The notes under the pieces: generated by a model
Seen by the model: only the letters and a program-made list of their open reading frames with translations
Told to the model about the DNA's origin: nothing
Databases searched by the model: none
From: Flavobacterium beibuense F44-8
GTDB taxonomy: Bacteria; Bacteroidota; Bacteroidia; Flavobacteriales; Flavobacteriaceae
Reading direction: 5' to 3'
DNA length: 64,000 nucleotides
Assembly: GCF_000769915.1 (NCBI RefSeq)
Contig: NZ_JRLV01000007.1
Coordinates: 124,001-188,000, forward strand
In this document: piece after piece, positions 55,394-64,000 of the stretch
Layout of the letters: every line of letters begins with the position of its first letter
How positions within the stretch are numbered: the stretch's first letter is position 1
Made by a program: the position numbers and the translations under genes

Positions 55394-57535
55394 CTATTCT
55401 ATTTTTAAATCAATATAATAGCTTAATGGCTTTTCAGGTCTTTCCAGTTCTCCCGGAATAGGCATTTTTGAAAAAGTCTGAAAATAAAGTACGCATGAGT
55501 TTCTCCAAATCACAGCTTCCTCCTGCTGCTCTTCAAGCAGCTGCTTTACTTTAACAAACCTCTCTTCATCAATAAAAGATTTTAGTTTATTCCACGAAGA
55601 CTGCATTTTCCTTACTTTATCTACACCATTATAATAATGCTTGCACATTTCATCCCACAAAGTTTTACCTGATTTCATTTTATGTTTCCAGCTAACATGA
55701 TGAAACCATAATAAAAGATTTTCGGGACATGTTTCAATAGAGTTAAAGGTGTCCCTTACAGCAGGAAAATATTGTGATACCGCATTAGAACCACTTGTAG
55801 TTCTATCAAAACCAATACCTATACTATCTGCCCTGTGATAGTATGTAGATTTCCAGTTGGGTTGCGCTGCAGTATCAACCCATGGTCCCGGCCCTCTATG
55901 TGTATCATAAGCCATTATATGGTTCAGTCCTAAAGGTGTCATATAATCTACAGTAGTTTCCCTGGATTCTAACATCATTTTTTTTACAGGCGCAATAAAT
56001 TCTTTATCGTTTGAAAAAGTCATACGTATCCAGTCGTCTGCTATGCTTTCCGACGATGTTTCAGGATTCCAGGCCAGCCTTCCTAGACTATACCAGTTAG
56101 ACTGGGCAAAAGGATGCCCGCACCAGTTTCTGCTATTACCAATATTTGACACCCCTGCCATACCTGTAAGCTTATTAGAGGAATATTTCCCTTCAATTAC
56201 GTTTGCTACTGTACTTCCTTTTCCTTTAGCATAGGTATCAGAATCCAGCGTTTCTTCATATAAGGTGGAGAGGAAAACCAAATGATTTGAGAATCCCAAA
56301 TATTCCTGTGTAATTTGAAACTCCATCATGAGTGAAGTATTAGGCATTGCACCGAATAGTGGTGAAAAAGGTTCTCTTGGCTGAAAATCTATAGGACCGT
56401 TTTTAATCTGCACAAGTACATTGTCTTTAAACTGACCGTCAAGAGGTTTAAAACTATTATAAGCCTGAAGGACCCTGTCTTCTTCAGGGTCACTATTGTA
56501 CACAAAAGCCCTCCACATCACAACTCCCTTATGTGGTTCTAAAGCCTGAGCCAACATATTAGCCCCATCTGCATGTGTACGTCCGTAATCCTGAGGTCCG
56601 GGCTGTCCTTCTGAATTTGCTTTTACCAAAAAACCTCCAAAATCAGGAATAAGCGTATATATTTCTTTTGCTTTAGCTTCCCACCAGTCAATTACTTGTG
56701 AGTTAAGTGGATCTGCAGTAGGTAAACCTCCCAGTTTTATTGGAGAAGTAAATGAAACAGACAGATATACCTTTAAACCATATGGCCTGAAAACATCTGC
56801 GAGAGTCTTTATCTTTTCAAGATAGCTTTTTGTTAAAATCTTAGGATTGGAGTTTACATTGTTTAACACTGTAGCATTAATTCCTACAGAAGCATTTGCC
56901 CTTGCATAATCAATATATCTTTTATCAACTGTATTAGGTAATTCATCCCACTTCCATAAGGAATTACCTGCATAACCGCGCTCTATACTACCATCAAGAT
57001 TATCCCAGTGATTTAAAGCCCTTATATTTAATTTAGGTGTTTCAGTAATAGTTAGCTTATTGTTTATTTGCTGTGTTTGTATAAGTTTTATAAAATGAAA
57101 AACTCCATATAAAATACCAATATCTGTATTAGCAGTAATTAATGTACAGGTTTTGCTGTTAATTTTTACCGACCTAATTATAAAGCCTTCTTTTCCTAAT
57201 ACTTCATACTCTTTGGCAGATATTTGACCATTAAGCACCGATTCATTTTTTGTTGCCAGGACAATGCAGTTATTTGTAATAGAATTCAAAACTTTAGGCT
57301 TAGTGCCCAGTAATCCTGAAAAAGCACGTTTAAGTTCATTTTCAGCAGCTTTTAGAGTCTCAGAATTCCCTGTTATATAATAACTGTTAAATGCTTTGCT
57401 ATATTTATCAAGTAGTGTTTTATTTTCAATTTTTCTGTAGTTGAGCCAAAGGTCATAACCGTCATTGGCTTTAAGACATAAAGGAATTAAAAGGATTAAA
57501 ATAAATAAAAATCCTCGGGAGAATTTTGGTGTCAT
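55394..57535 (-). CDS. aguA: GH67 alpha-glucuronidase
   Basis: A protein of 713 residues from ATG 57535, chosen for its signal peptide (FLFILILLIPLCLKAN); an ATG at 57553 would add six residues. Family segments containing the expected catalytic acids are KANSEGQPGPQDYG (Glu), GPIDFQPREPF (Asp) and MEFQITQEYLG (Glu). It removes 4-O-methyl-glucuronate from the non-reducing terminal xylose of aldouronic acids, probably in the periplasm. It lies 39 nt after the GH115 gene in the same direction and feeds the uxaC route. Confidence 0.93.
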   Translation of the reverse strand: MTPKFSRGFLFILILLIPLCLKANDGYDLWLNYRKIENKTLLDKYSKAFNSYYITGNSETLKAAENELKRAFSGLLGTKPKVLNSITNNCIVLATKNESVLNGQISAKEYEVLGKEGFIIRSVKINSKTCTLITANTDIGILYGVFHFIKLIQTQQINNKLTITETPKLNIRALNHWDNLDGSIERGYAGNSLWKWDELPNTVDKRYIDYARANASVGINATVLNNVNSNPKILTKSYLEKIKTLADVFRPYGLKVYLSVSFTSPIKLGGLPTADPLNSQVIDWWEAKAKEIYTLIPDFGGFLVKANSEGQPGPQDYGRTHADGANMLAQALEPHKGVVMWRAFVYNSDPEEDRVLQAYNSFKPLDGQFKDNVLVQIKNGPIDFQPREPFSPLFGAMPNTSLMMEFQITQEYLGFSNHLVFLSTLYEETLDSDTYAKGKGSTVANVIEGKYSSNKLTGMAGVSNIGNSRNWCGHPFAQSNWYSLGRLAWNPETSSESIADDWIRMTFSNDKEFIAPVKKMMLESRETTVDYMTPLGLNHIMAYDTHRGPGPWVDTAAQPNWKSTYYHRADSIGIGFDRTTSGSNAVSQYFPAVRDTFNSIETCPENLLLWFHHVSWKHKMKSGKTLWDEMCKHYYNGVDKVRKMQSSWNKLKSFIDEERFVKVKQLLEEQQEEAVIWRNSCVLYFQTFSKMPIPGELERPEKPLSYYIDLKIE

Positions 57536-57574
57536 ATTTATGTGGTATTGCAATTAAATATAAATGTGAGTTCG

Positions 57575-60130
57575 TTATCTGGTCTCTGGCGGACCTAAGT
57601 AGCTTTTTTTCATACCTCCAAAATCCAATATGATTTTTTGAAGTACTACGCCCGGATCAACCATCCATATCTTAACTGTATGTTTTCCGGATTTAAGCTC
57701 CTTTAATGTGGTTTCTTTAATAATGATATTGTTTGCTACCCAACCAGCCCATGCCCTCTCTCCTTTCTCTCTGTTTATGCTAAGAATAACAGGTTGGGAA
57801 TCATCTACCGAAACAGCATAGAGTAATCCGCTATCCGTATTATGGAAATTAAGTGTTGGCGAAAAGTAGGTTTGTATATTTACCGGGCCGTCCTCATAGC
57901 TGTAGAAAGTATATTCCAGACTAGGCCCGCCCGAATTTGGATCTTGGGCAGCAGCCGTTACCGGAAAAGGACTAACTCCTGATGCAGTACGCCCTATATC
58001 TGGTATTATTTTCCATTCAATACCATTTGTGTTGTTTGCTTTACTGTAGTTTTCTGCATTGATGGAAACATAACCATCCTTTTCATAAAAAACAGTATTA
58101 GTATCCATTATAGCCTCTTCTTTAGAAGATTTAATAACCTCAATAATCTCGTTATTGGGCTTAATTTTAGCATCATCTGAAACATAAGATACCGATGGCA
58201 TTATATTGTTTTTAGGATCAAACCAAGAAGTATAACCTATATGTGTCTGATCCATAAAATGATTCCATTTTCCTCCCGACAGCTCTTTATTATATTGCTT
58301 AGAAATAAGGGAATCTTTTATAAATAGTTCTTTCACTAAATCTGCATAAACATTGGCTTTTACATTGTTTTGAGATGTATACTTTTTATTCAGGGCAACA
58401 GTCACATACATTTTATGTAAATTTTCATTGGCTTGTATAGGGTGTAAAACCAACTGATAATAAGCATCTTTATAGTCCTTTGGTAATTGTTTCTCAATTT
58501 TTTCTGCTTTTTCTAATAACTTTTTGTATTCGTTAACTACCCTGAAAGCCTCGTCATAATTTTCAATACTGTACGTATTTTCATCAACCAGTTCAGGTTT
58601 TCGCCTTGAAGCCAGTTGACCGTATTCTCGCAAAACAACACCTATCTCTTTGGCATAGGTATCTCCAAACTGACCTTTAGCCCACTGTGTATAATAACCC
58701 CTTAAATTATCAGGTGTCCACTTATCAGGATTCCACGCATAATCCAGAAAGAAAGAAATAGGAAACTCCATCGGTTTTATATCACCTACATTTACAATCC
58801 ATATTTGTTTTACATTGTATTCCCATGCTAAATGCATTTGTTCCCATACCCTTGCTATATTATTGGTATTTATCCATTTGTAATTTCTTGGTCCTCCCAC
58901 ATAATCAAAATGATAGTATATACCGTATCCGCCCTTTCGTTCCTTTTCATCCCTCGCCGGTAATTTTCTTATATTTCCCCAATTATCGTCACACAGTAGT
59001 AATGTAACATCATCGGGCACACGCATACCTTTATCATAGTAGTCCTGAACCTCCTTATACAGTGCCCAAACCTGAGGTGTTACTTCTGCAGGCCTTCCGG
59101 TTACCTCTTCTATAATATTGCGTTGGTCTTTAACTATTCTCTCTAAAAGCGCTGTAGCAGTACCTTCAGTCATAGGTTCATCACCATCACCACGCATACC
59201 AATTGTTACCAAACTTTCATGAGACCCCATATTCTCGATACCCTTTTTCCAGAAATTTTTAAGAACTACCTCATTTTTTGTATAATCCCACGCTCCGCTG
59301 CCATATCTCTTCCATTCCTCCTGAGCTCTTAGCATTGGTTCATGATGGGATGTTCCCATAACAATCCCCCATTTATCGGCCAATATCGGATTAAGCTTAT
59401 CGTCATCATTAAAAGCCCTGCCCCACATTGCAGGCCACAAGTAATTGGCTTTATTTCTTAGCAATAGTTCAAACACTTTAGTATAAAACTCATGATTAAA
59501 CTTCCCAAAATTCTCTTCCACCCAACCACTTAATGCAGGTGCCTCATCATTTATAAAAATCCCTCTGTACTTTACTTTAGGAGCATCATTAATATTTACA
59601 TTGCTTTTTATAAAAACCTGTTCTTTTTTCTTTACCGGTACATCTGCCCACCAATACCAGGGAGAAACCCCCATTTGTTTAGTCAGTTCCAAAGCACCGT
59701 AAGCTGCTCCACGCTTATTGCTACCTGCAATAATCAATGCCTTATCAACTCCTTTAAAAGGATTGTTAATCACCTGAATCATATACCCATCCCATTTTCC
59801 TTTTAGGGAGGAAAAATCTATTTTTTTATTTTTTTCAAGTTCCCTAAGAAAACTGCATTTCTCTACGGTACCTATTATAATGATATTCTTTTCTTTGTTA
59901 ATCTTTGTAAGCTGTTGTGGCCTTTTCCCTGTTACACGTTTAATATCATCTGTAAAAAGGTTTACTGCTATTGATACAAGTGAATCTTCATTCTTATCAT
60001 AAAATACAGGGGTAACAGTTTCGGTTGTAACAACCGGAAAATCTATTCCGTTATTAATATCAGTTATAACTTCCTGTGCAACACTATTTAAAGAGACTAA
60101 GGTTATTAAAAAGGTTATTATTTGTTTCAT
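57575..60130 (-). CDS. GH115 xylan alpha-glucuronidase
   Basis: An 851-residue secreted protein (signal peptide to about residue 18, SVAQ). Family segments include WYWWADVPV, YRGIFINDEAPALSGWVEENFGKFN, LWPAMWGRAFNDDD, GTSHHEPMLRAQEEW, GMRGDGDEPM and LCDDNWGNIRKLP, all characteristic of GH115. A C-terminal beta-sandwich domain covers about 660-851. Unlike GH67, GH115 enzymes remove glucuronate from internal xylose units of polymeric xylan. It is first in a GH115-GH67 minus-strand unit whose control region is shared with the divergent GH3 gene. Confidence 0.94.
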   Translation of the reverse strand: MKQIITFLITLVSLNSVAQEVITDINNGIDFPVVTTETVTPVFYDKNEDSLVSIAVNLFTDDIKRVTGKRPQQLTKINKEKNIIIIGTVEKCSFLRELEKNKKIDFSSLKGKWDGYMIQVINNPFKGVDKALIIAGSNKRGAAYGALELTKQMGVSPWYWWADVPVKKKEQVFIKSNVNINDAPKVKYRGIFINDEAPALSGWVEENFGKFNHEFYTKVFELLLRNKANYLWPAMWGRAFNDDDKLNPILADKWGIVMGTSHHEPMLRAQEEWKRYGSGAWDYTKNEVVLKNFWKKGIENMGSHESLVTIGMRGDGDEPMTEGTATALLERIVKDQRNIIEEVTGRPAEVTPQVWALYKEVQDYYDKGMRVPDDVTLLLCDDNWGNIRKLPARDEKERKGGYGIYYHFDYVGGPRNYKWINTNNIARVWEQMHLAWEYNVKQIWIVNVGDIKPMEFPISFFLDYAWNPDKWTPDNLRGYYTQWAKGQFGDTYAKEIGVVLREYGQLASRRKPELVDENTYSIENYDEAFRVVNEYKKLLEKAEKIEKQLPKDYKDAYYQLVLHPIQANENLHKMYVTVALNKKYTSQNNVKANVYADLVKELFIKDSLISKQYNKELSGGKWNHFMDQTHIGYTSWFDPKNNIMPSVSYVSDDAKIKPNNEIIEVIKSSKEEAIMDTNTVFYEKDGYVSINAENYSKANNTNGIEWKIIPDIGRTASGVSPFPVTAAAQDPNSGGPSLEYTFYSYEDGPVNIQTYFSPTLNFHNTDSGLLYAVSVDDSQPVILSINREKGERAWAGWVANNIIIKETTLKELKSGKHTVKIWMVDPGVVLQKIILDFGGMKKSYLGPPETR

Positions 60131-60234
60131 TATATTTTAATTAATCCCAGGATATACCGTAAATATTAAACTTTTGTATTTCAATAATACCTTTTAAATT
60201 TCTTAATTCTCATATTTTTTTGAAATATAAGCGC

Positions 60235-60248
60235 AAACGTATTCGTAA
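60235..60248. promoter_or_regulatory. Uronate/xylan regulon operator 3
   Basis: AAACGTATTCGTAA is the exact reverse complement of operator 1. It lies between the divergent GH115 and GH3 genes. A candidate plus-strand -7 box follows 39 nt later at 60288. Confidence 0.7.
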
Positions 60249-60287
60249 CTTTCATTTTGTTTCGGCTAGAGCACTATAATTATGTTA

Positions 60288-60295
60288 TATTTTTG
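60288..60295 (+). promoter_or_regulatory. Candidate -7 box for the GH3 beta-xylosidase gene
   Basis: TATTTTTG (TAnnTTTG) lies 39 nt after operator 3 and 84 nt before the chosen ATG at 60380. Confidence 0.4.
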
Positions 60296-60379
60296 AAATA
60301 TGCATTTTCTTTCTCTGCACTGAGAAAACAAAAAAATCATATAAACTTCCTCATAGATAATCTTTCAAATTATTTAAAA

Positions 60380-63004
60380 ATGAAATTTAATACGCTTTAT
60401 ATATTCCTGTTCTTTCTGTATGCAAATATTGGCCTTTCGGCATTTGCACAGAATCAGCAATATCCGTTTCAGGACTACAACTTAACTTTTGAGGAAAGAG
60501 TAAATGATCTTGTTGGCAGACTAACCCTTGAAGAAAAAGTATCACAAATGCTTAATTCTTCTCCTGCTATCGAGCGTCTTGGCATACCAGCTTACGACTG
60601 GTGGAATGAAACACTTCATGGTGTGGCTCGTACTCCCTATAATGTAACAGTATACCCTCAGGCAATAGCTATGGCTGCCACTTTTGACAAAGATGCACTT
60701 TTTACAATGGCCGATTTTTCGGCCACAGAAGGACGCGCCATATATAATATTGCGCTGGAAACAGGACAAAACAAAGAGCGCTATTTGGGACTTACCTACT
60801 GGACTCCAAATATTAATATATTTAGAGATCCACGCTGGGGACGCGGACAGGAAACCTATGGAGAGGATCCTTTTTTAACAGCACAGTTGGGTGATGCTTT
60901 TGTAAGAGGACTACAGGGTGATGATCCTAAATATCTAAAGGCTGCTGCCTGTGCTAAGCATTATGCGGTGCATAGTGGTCCCGAACCCCTTCGGCATACT
61001 TTTGATGTTGATGTTAGTCCGTATGAATTATGGGACACCTATTTACCTGCTTTCAAAAAATTGGTGACCGAATCTGATGTGGCGGGAGTTATGTGTGCTT
61101 ATAATGCATTCAGAACACAACCGTGTTGTGCCAGTAATACCCTAATGATTGATATTTTACGTAACCAATGGGGGTTTACAGGATATGTTACCTCTGATTG
61201 TTGGGCCATTGATGACTTTTTTAAACATCACAAAACACATCCAAATGCTGAATTAGCATCAGCAGATGCTGTATTTCACGGTACAGATCTGGAATGTGGA
61301 ACAGATGTATATCTTTCACTAATCGAAGCGGTAAAAAACGGTGAGATTACCGAAGAGCAAATAGATGTTTCCGTAAAAAGATTATTCATGATTCGGTTTC
61401 GCTTAGGGATGTTCGACCCGGTATCTATGGTAAAATATGCAAAAACACCAACATCTGTACTGGAAAGTAAACCTCATTCAGACCATGCATTAAAAATGGC
61501 AAGAGAATCTATAGTGCTGCTTAAAAATGAAAACAAAACACTCCCTTTAAGTAAAAAACTAAAAAAAATAGTGGTTTTAGGTCCAAATGCTGATAACAAA
61601 ATAGCCATACTGGGTAATTATAACGGAACCCCATCAAGAACAACCACTGTACTACAAGGTATAAAAGACAAACTTCCTAAAGACTGTGAAGTAATTTTTG
61701 ATAAGGCTGTTAACTTTACAGATAACACCATTCTTGAATATAATAATCTTAATGACCAATATTTTTATGATGGTAAAAATGGGTTTAAGGCAGAATATTA
61801 TAATAATGTCCTTTTACAAGGGAATCCTATTGTAAAAATGGAAAAAAGGCCTGATTATAACTGGCAGGAAGGGCAAACTGTTATAAACGACACTAAAGCC
61901 TACAATTTTTCTGTTCGCTTTACTACTGATTTTAAACCTCAGGCAGACGGCACTGTAGTGTTTGAACTGGAGGCTGACGATGGTTATCGCTTTATTGTAA
62001 ACGGGAAAACTGTTATTGATGCATGGGACAGAAACAGATGGGGAGCAAAAACTTATGAATTAATTGTAAAAAAAGATTCTGTTTACAACTTACAGATAGA
62101 GTACTGGCAAGGAAAAGGAAAAGCTAATGTAAGGTTCAGCACAGGTAAATATACTAATACCAGTTTTGAAAATATTGCTGACCGCTATAAGGATGCCGAT
62201 GCTTTTATTTTTACAGGAGGTATATCACCTCAACTGGAGGGTGAAGAAATGGAAGTTAATTACACGGGGTTTGAAGGCGGTGACCGCACCTCTATTTTAC
62301 TGCCGGAAATACAGACAGAGCTAATGAAGGCATTACAAAAAACGGGGAAACCTGTAATTTTTGTAATGATGACCGGAAGTGCCATAGCGACTCCCTGGGA
62401 ATCAGAAAACATACCTGCTATTATAAACTGCTGGTATGGCGGACAGGATGCCGGCACAGCCGTAGCTGATATCCTTTTTGGAGATTATAATCCGTCCGGT
62501 AGGTTACCTGTAACTTTTTACAGAGATGATAAGGACCTCCCTGTATTTACAGATTACAGTATGAAAAACCGTACCTACAGATATTTTTCCGGAAAACCTC
62601 TCTACGGTTTTGGGTTTGGGCTAAGCTATTCGTCTTTTGCTTATGAGCACTTAAATATACCTACAGAAATAAATAAAGGAAAAGAAGTTGAAATATCAGT
62701 AAAAATAACTAATACAGGAGCTATACAAGGAGATGAAGTTGCCCAGTTATACCTGATAAATAAAAACAAAGAAATAAAAACAGCCTTAAAAGTCCTTAAA
62801 GGATTTGAGAGAATTAACCTAAAATCGGGAGAATCTAAAACCGTAATCTTTAAACTTACACCTCAAGACCTTACCTATGTTACCCCTAACGGAGAATTAA
62901 AGCCATTATATGGTGAATTAGATATTGCTGTTGGAGGCCATCAACCGGGAGAACCCAATAAGAGTACCAGTAACATGGTAACCAAAACGATTTATATAAA
63001 TTAA
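60380..63004 (+). CDS. GH3 beta-xylosidase with inserted PA14 domain
   Basis: A secreted protein of about 874 residues. ATG 60380 begins a clear signal peptide (FNTLYIFLFFLYANIGLSAFAQ); a longer in-frame TTG start at 60257 would put 41 charged residues in front and is unlikely. The GH3 barrel includes RLGIPAYDWWNETLHGVAR, KHYAVHSGPE and the nucleophile D273 in YVTSDCWA, a beta-xylosidase-type pattern. A PA14 domain (about 468-600, FKAEYYNNVLL to ANVRFSTG) is inserted in the alpha/beta sandwich domain, and an Fn3-like domain ends the protein. It should cut xylo-oligosaccharides to xylose. Confidence 0.92.
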   Translation: MKFNTLYIFLFFLYANIGLSAFAQNQQYPFQDYNLTFEERVNDLVGRLTLEEKVSQMLNSSPAIERLGIPAYDWWNETLHGVARTPYNVTVYPQAIAMAATFDKDALFTMADFSATEGRAIYNIALETGQNKERYLGLTYWTPNINIFRDPRWGRGQETYGEDPFLTAQLGDAFVRGLQGDDPKYLKAAACAKHYAVHSGPEPLRHTFDVDVSPYELWDTYLPAFKKLVTESDVAGVMCAYNAFRTQPCCASNTLMIDILRNQWGFTGYVTSDCWAIDDFFKHHKTHPNAELASADAVFHGTDLECGTDVYLSLIEAVKNGEITEEQIDVSVKRLFMIRFRLGMFDPVSMVKYAKTPTSVLESKPHSDHALKMARESIVLLKNENKTLPLSKKLKKIVVLGPNADNKIAILGNYNGTPSRTTTVLQGIKDKLPKDCEVIFDKAVNFTDNTILEYNNLNDQYFYDGKNGFKAEYYNNVLLQGNPIVKMEKRPDYNWQEGQTVINDTKAYNFSVRFTTDFKPQADGTVVFELEADDGYRFIVNGKTVIDAWDRNRWGAKTYELIVKKDSVYNLQIEYWQGKGKANVRFSTGKYTNTSFENIADRYKDADAFIFTGGISPQLEGEEMEVNYTGFEGGDRTSILLPEIQTELMKALQKTGKPVIFVMMTGSAIATPWESENIPAIINCWYGGQDAGTAVADILFGDYNPSGRLPVTFYRDDKDLPVFTDYSMKNRTYRYFSGKPLYGFGFGLSYSSFAYEHLNIPTEINKGKEVEISVKITNTGAIQGDEVAQLYLINKNKEIKTALKVLKGFERINLKSGESKTVIFKLTPQDLTYVTPNGELKPLYGELDIAVGGHQPGEPNKSTSNMVTKTIYIN

Positions 63005-63074
63005 AAAATACTGTTTAGAGAAACAGTTACAGTAACATAACTTTTAAATAGTTAGAAGTTAGTTAGCGTTCGTT

Positions 63075-63109
63075 AAAAAGCCTGTAGGATTGAGCTCCCT
63101 ACAGGCTTT
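63075..63109 (-). terminator. Terminator after the GH10 gene
   Basis: AAAGCCTGTAGG pairs with CCTACAGGCTTT around a 9-nt loop. The T-run is on the minus strand (CTTTTTAAC), so it best serves GH10, but it may also stop plus-strand transcription from GH3. Confidence 0.8.
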
Positions 63110-63131
63110 GCTATTTACTAATCAAAACTAT

Positions 63132-64000
63132 TTATTTTGCAGTATCTAGTATTGCTTTTGCTACCTCTTTTTTAAGGGTGTAGTCCCTGTTAAAAGGTAA
63201 AGGATAATTGGTTCTACCTCTAACAGGCCAGTTATTTAACCAAGTATCAGCATCGGAGAGCCCCCAAAAAGTAATCCTGTCAATATGTTTTTCATATTTT
63301 ACGAATAACTTAAATATACTTCCGTAGCGTTGTGCCAAACGGTTTTCTACTTCTGTAGGTAACCCGTCTGCATATGGGTTAAGTTCTTCTTTATATATTT
63401 CAGAATTAGCCACATCTGCTGTAGCATCTGCATTTGCTTCAGGCAATACAGAAATATCCAGCTCAGTAAAATTTACATTTACCCCGGCTTTTATAAAATC
63501 CTGTATTGTAGCCTCAATATCCTGTAAAGAGGCACGATCTAAATTATAGTGTCCCTGTTCCCCTACTGCTTTTATTGGTATTCCTTTTTCCTTTAAACTA
63601 TTAACTATCTTAATTGCCCCGCTTCGTTTTTCTGTCTTATATAAATTATAATCATTGTAATACAGTTCAGCTTCAGGATCTGCCGCATGGGCAAATTCAA
63701 AAGCTTTTTCTATATAGTCATCCCCTATTATAGTTCTCCATTTAGAATCTCTTAAAGAACCATCTTCATTAAGGGCTTCATTAACAACATCCCATCCTTT
63801 TATCTTCCCTTTATATCGGGAAACTACTGTATCTATATGGTCTTTCATTCGCTTAAGTAACTCCTCACGGGTAAGTAAATTTTCTTGTTCATCGGTAAAT
63901 ACCCAATCAGGTGTTTGCGAATGCCAAACTAAAGTATGCCCTATAATGAACATGTCCGACTCCGTTCCTGTTTTTACATAACTATCAGCAGGATCAAAAT
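63132..64000 (-). CDS. GH10 endo-beta-1,4-xylanase, 5' end cut by the window edge
   Basis: The 3' part of a GH10 gene (289 codons in the window). The open frame continues past the internal methionine at 63953 to the window edge as FDPADSYVKTGTESD, which aligns with the usual GH10 stretch before MFIIGHTLVWHSQTPDW. The true start is therefore outside the window. The acid/base Glu is in WDVVNEALNEDG and the nucleophile Glu in VNFTELDISVL. It cleaves the xylan backbone. Convergent with the GH3 beta-xylosidase gene, with a shared terminator between them. Signal peptide and any extra domain are not visible. Confidence 0.93.
   Translation of the reverse strand, partial: FDPADSYVKTGTESDMFIIGHTLVWHSQTPDWVFTDEQENLLTREELLKRMKDHIDTVVSRYKGKIKGWDVVNEALNEDGSLRDSKWRTIIGDDYIEKAFEFAHAADPEAELYYNDYNLYKTEKRSGAIKIVNSLKEKGIPIKAVGEQGHYNLDRASLQDIEATIQDFIKAGVNVNFTELDISVLPEANADATADVANSEIYKEELNPYADGLPTEVENRLAQRYGSIFKLFVKYEKHIDRITFWGLSDADTWLNNWPVRGRTNYPLPFNRDYTLKKEVAKAILDTAK

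Noticed and set aside
60257..60379. TTG-initiated 41-residue extension of the GH3 beta-xylosidase
   Set aside because: It would place charged residues ahead of a complete signal peptide and overlaps the regulatory region; ATG 60380 is the better start.
1..64000. CRISPR arrays, transposases, tRNA or rRNA genes
   Set aside because: No regularly spaced direct repeats, transposase-like proteins or tRNA/rRNA signatures other than the tmRNA were seen on reading both strands.

Overview
The window looks like a chromosomal segment of a polysaccharide-degrading member of the Bacteroidota, most likely a Flavobacterium-like Flavobacteriaceae. The evidence is three SusC/SusD pairs, lipoproteins with an acidic stretch after the lipidated cysteine, AT-rich spacers with TAnnTTTG-type promoter boxes, and a tmRNA whose tag reads GEENYALAA. 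The assignment rests on reading the sequence only; no database search was run.

Region 1 (225-14210) is a plus-strand locus for beta-1,3-glucan (laminarin-like) use. It holds a one-piece membrane regulator, SusC, SusD, a PKD-containing surface glycan-binding lipoprotein, a PKD-GH16 laminarinase, a GH3 beta-glucosidase and a second GH16 lipoprotein. Region 2 (14273-18053) is housekeeping-like: a DUF3592 protein, two half-size YeeE/YedE transporter subunits, a small lipoprotein, kdsA and a probable outer-membrane protein. Region 3 (18165-22708) is a compact envelope cluster. It has a winged-helix regulator, several membrane proteins and CreD, and each of its three transcription units begins with the same perfect palindrome, ACTTTG-N5-CAAAGT.

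Region 4 (22743-38884, minus strand) is a second glucan locus: a paralogous membrane regulator, SusC, SusD, a GH144-type glucanase, an esterase, GH3, a GH43-like enzyme with discoidin and Fn3 domains, and a FucP-type sugar transporter. A beta-1,2-glucan substrate is plausible because of the GH144 enzyme, but it is inferred. A compact, GC-richer element with nested complementary arms lies directly before the GH43 start codon and is the best candidate for an undescribed structured RNA. Next come an alanine/saccharopine dehydrogenase-like gene and ssrA (tmRNA).

Region 5 (41236-64000) is a glucuronoxylan locus. It contains an inactive-Nudix regulator, KDG aldolase and kinase, a mannonate oxidoreductase-UxuA-UxaC-ExuT operon, a LacI regulator, SusD, SusC, GH67 and GH115 alpha-glucuronidases, a GH3 beta-xylosidase with a PA14 domain, and a GH10 xylanase cut by the right edge. 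Together they can take xylan to xylose and glucuronate, and glucuronate to pyruvate and glyceraldehyde 3-phosphate. One 14-bp motif (TACGAATACGTTT core) occurs in three intergenic regions of this locus and ties its transcription units into one regulon.
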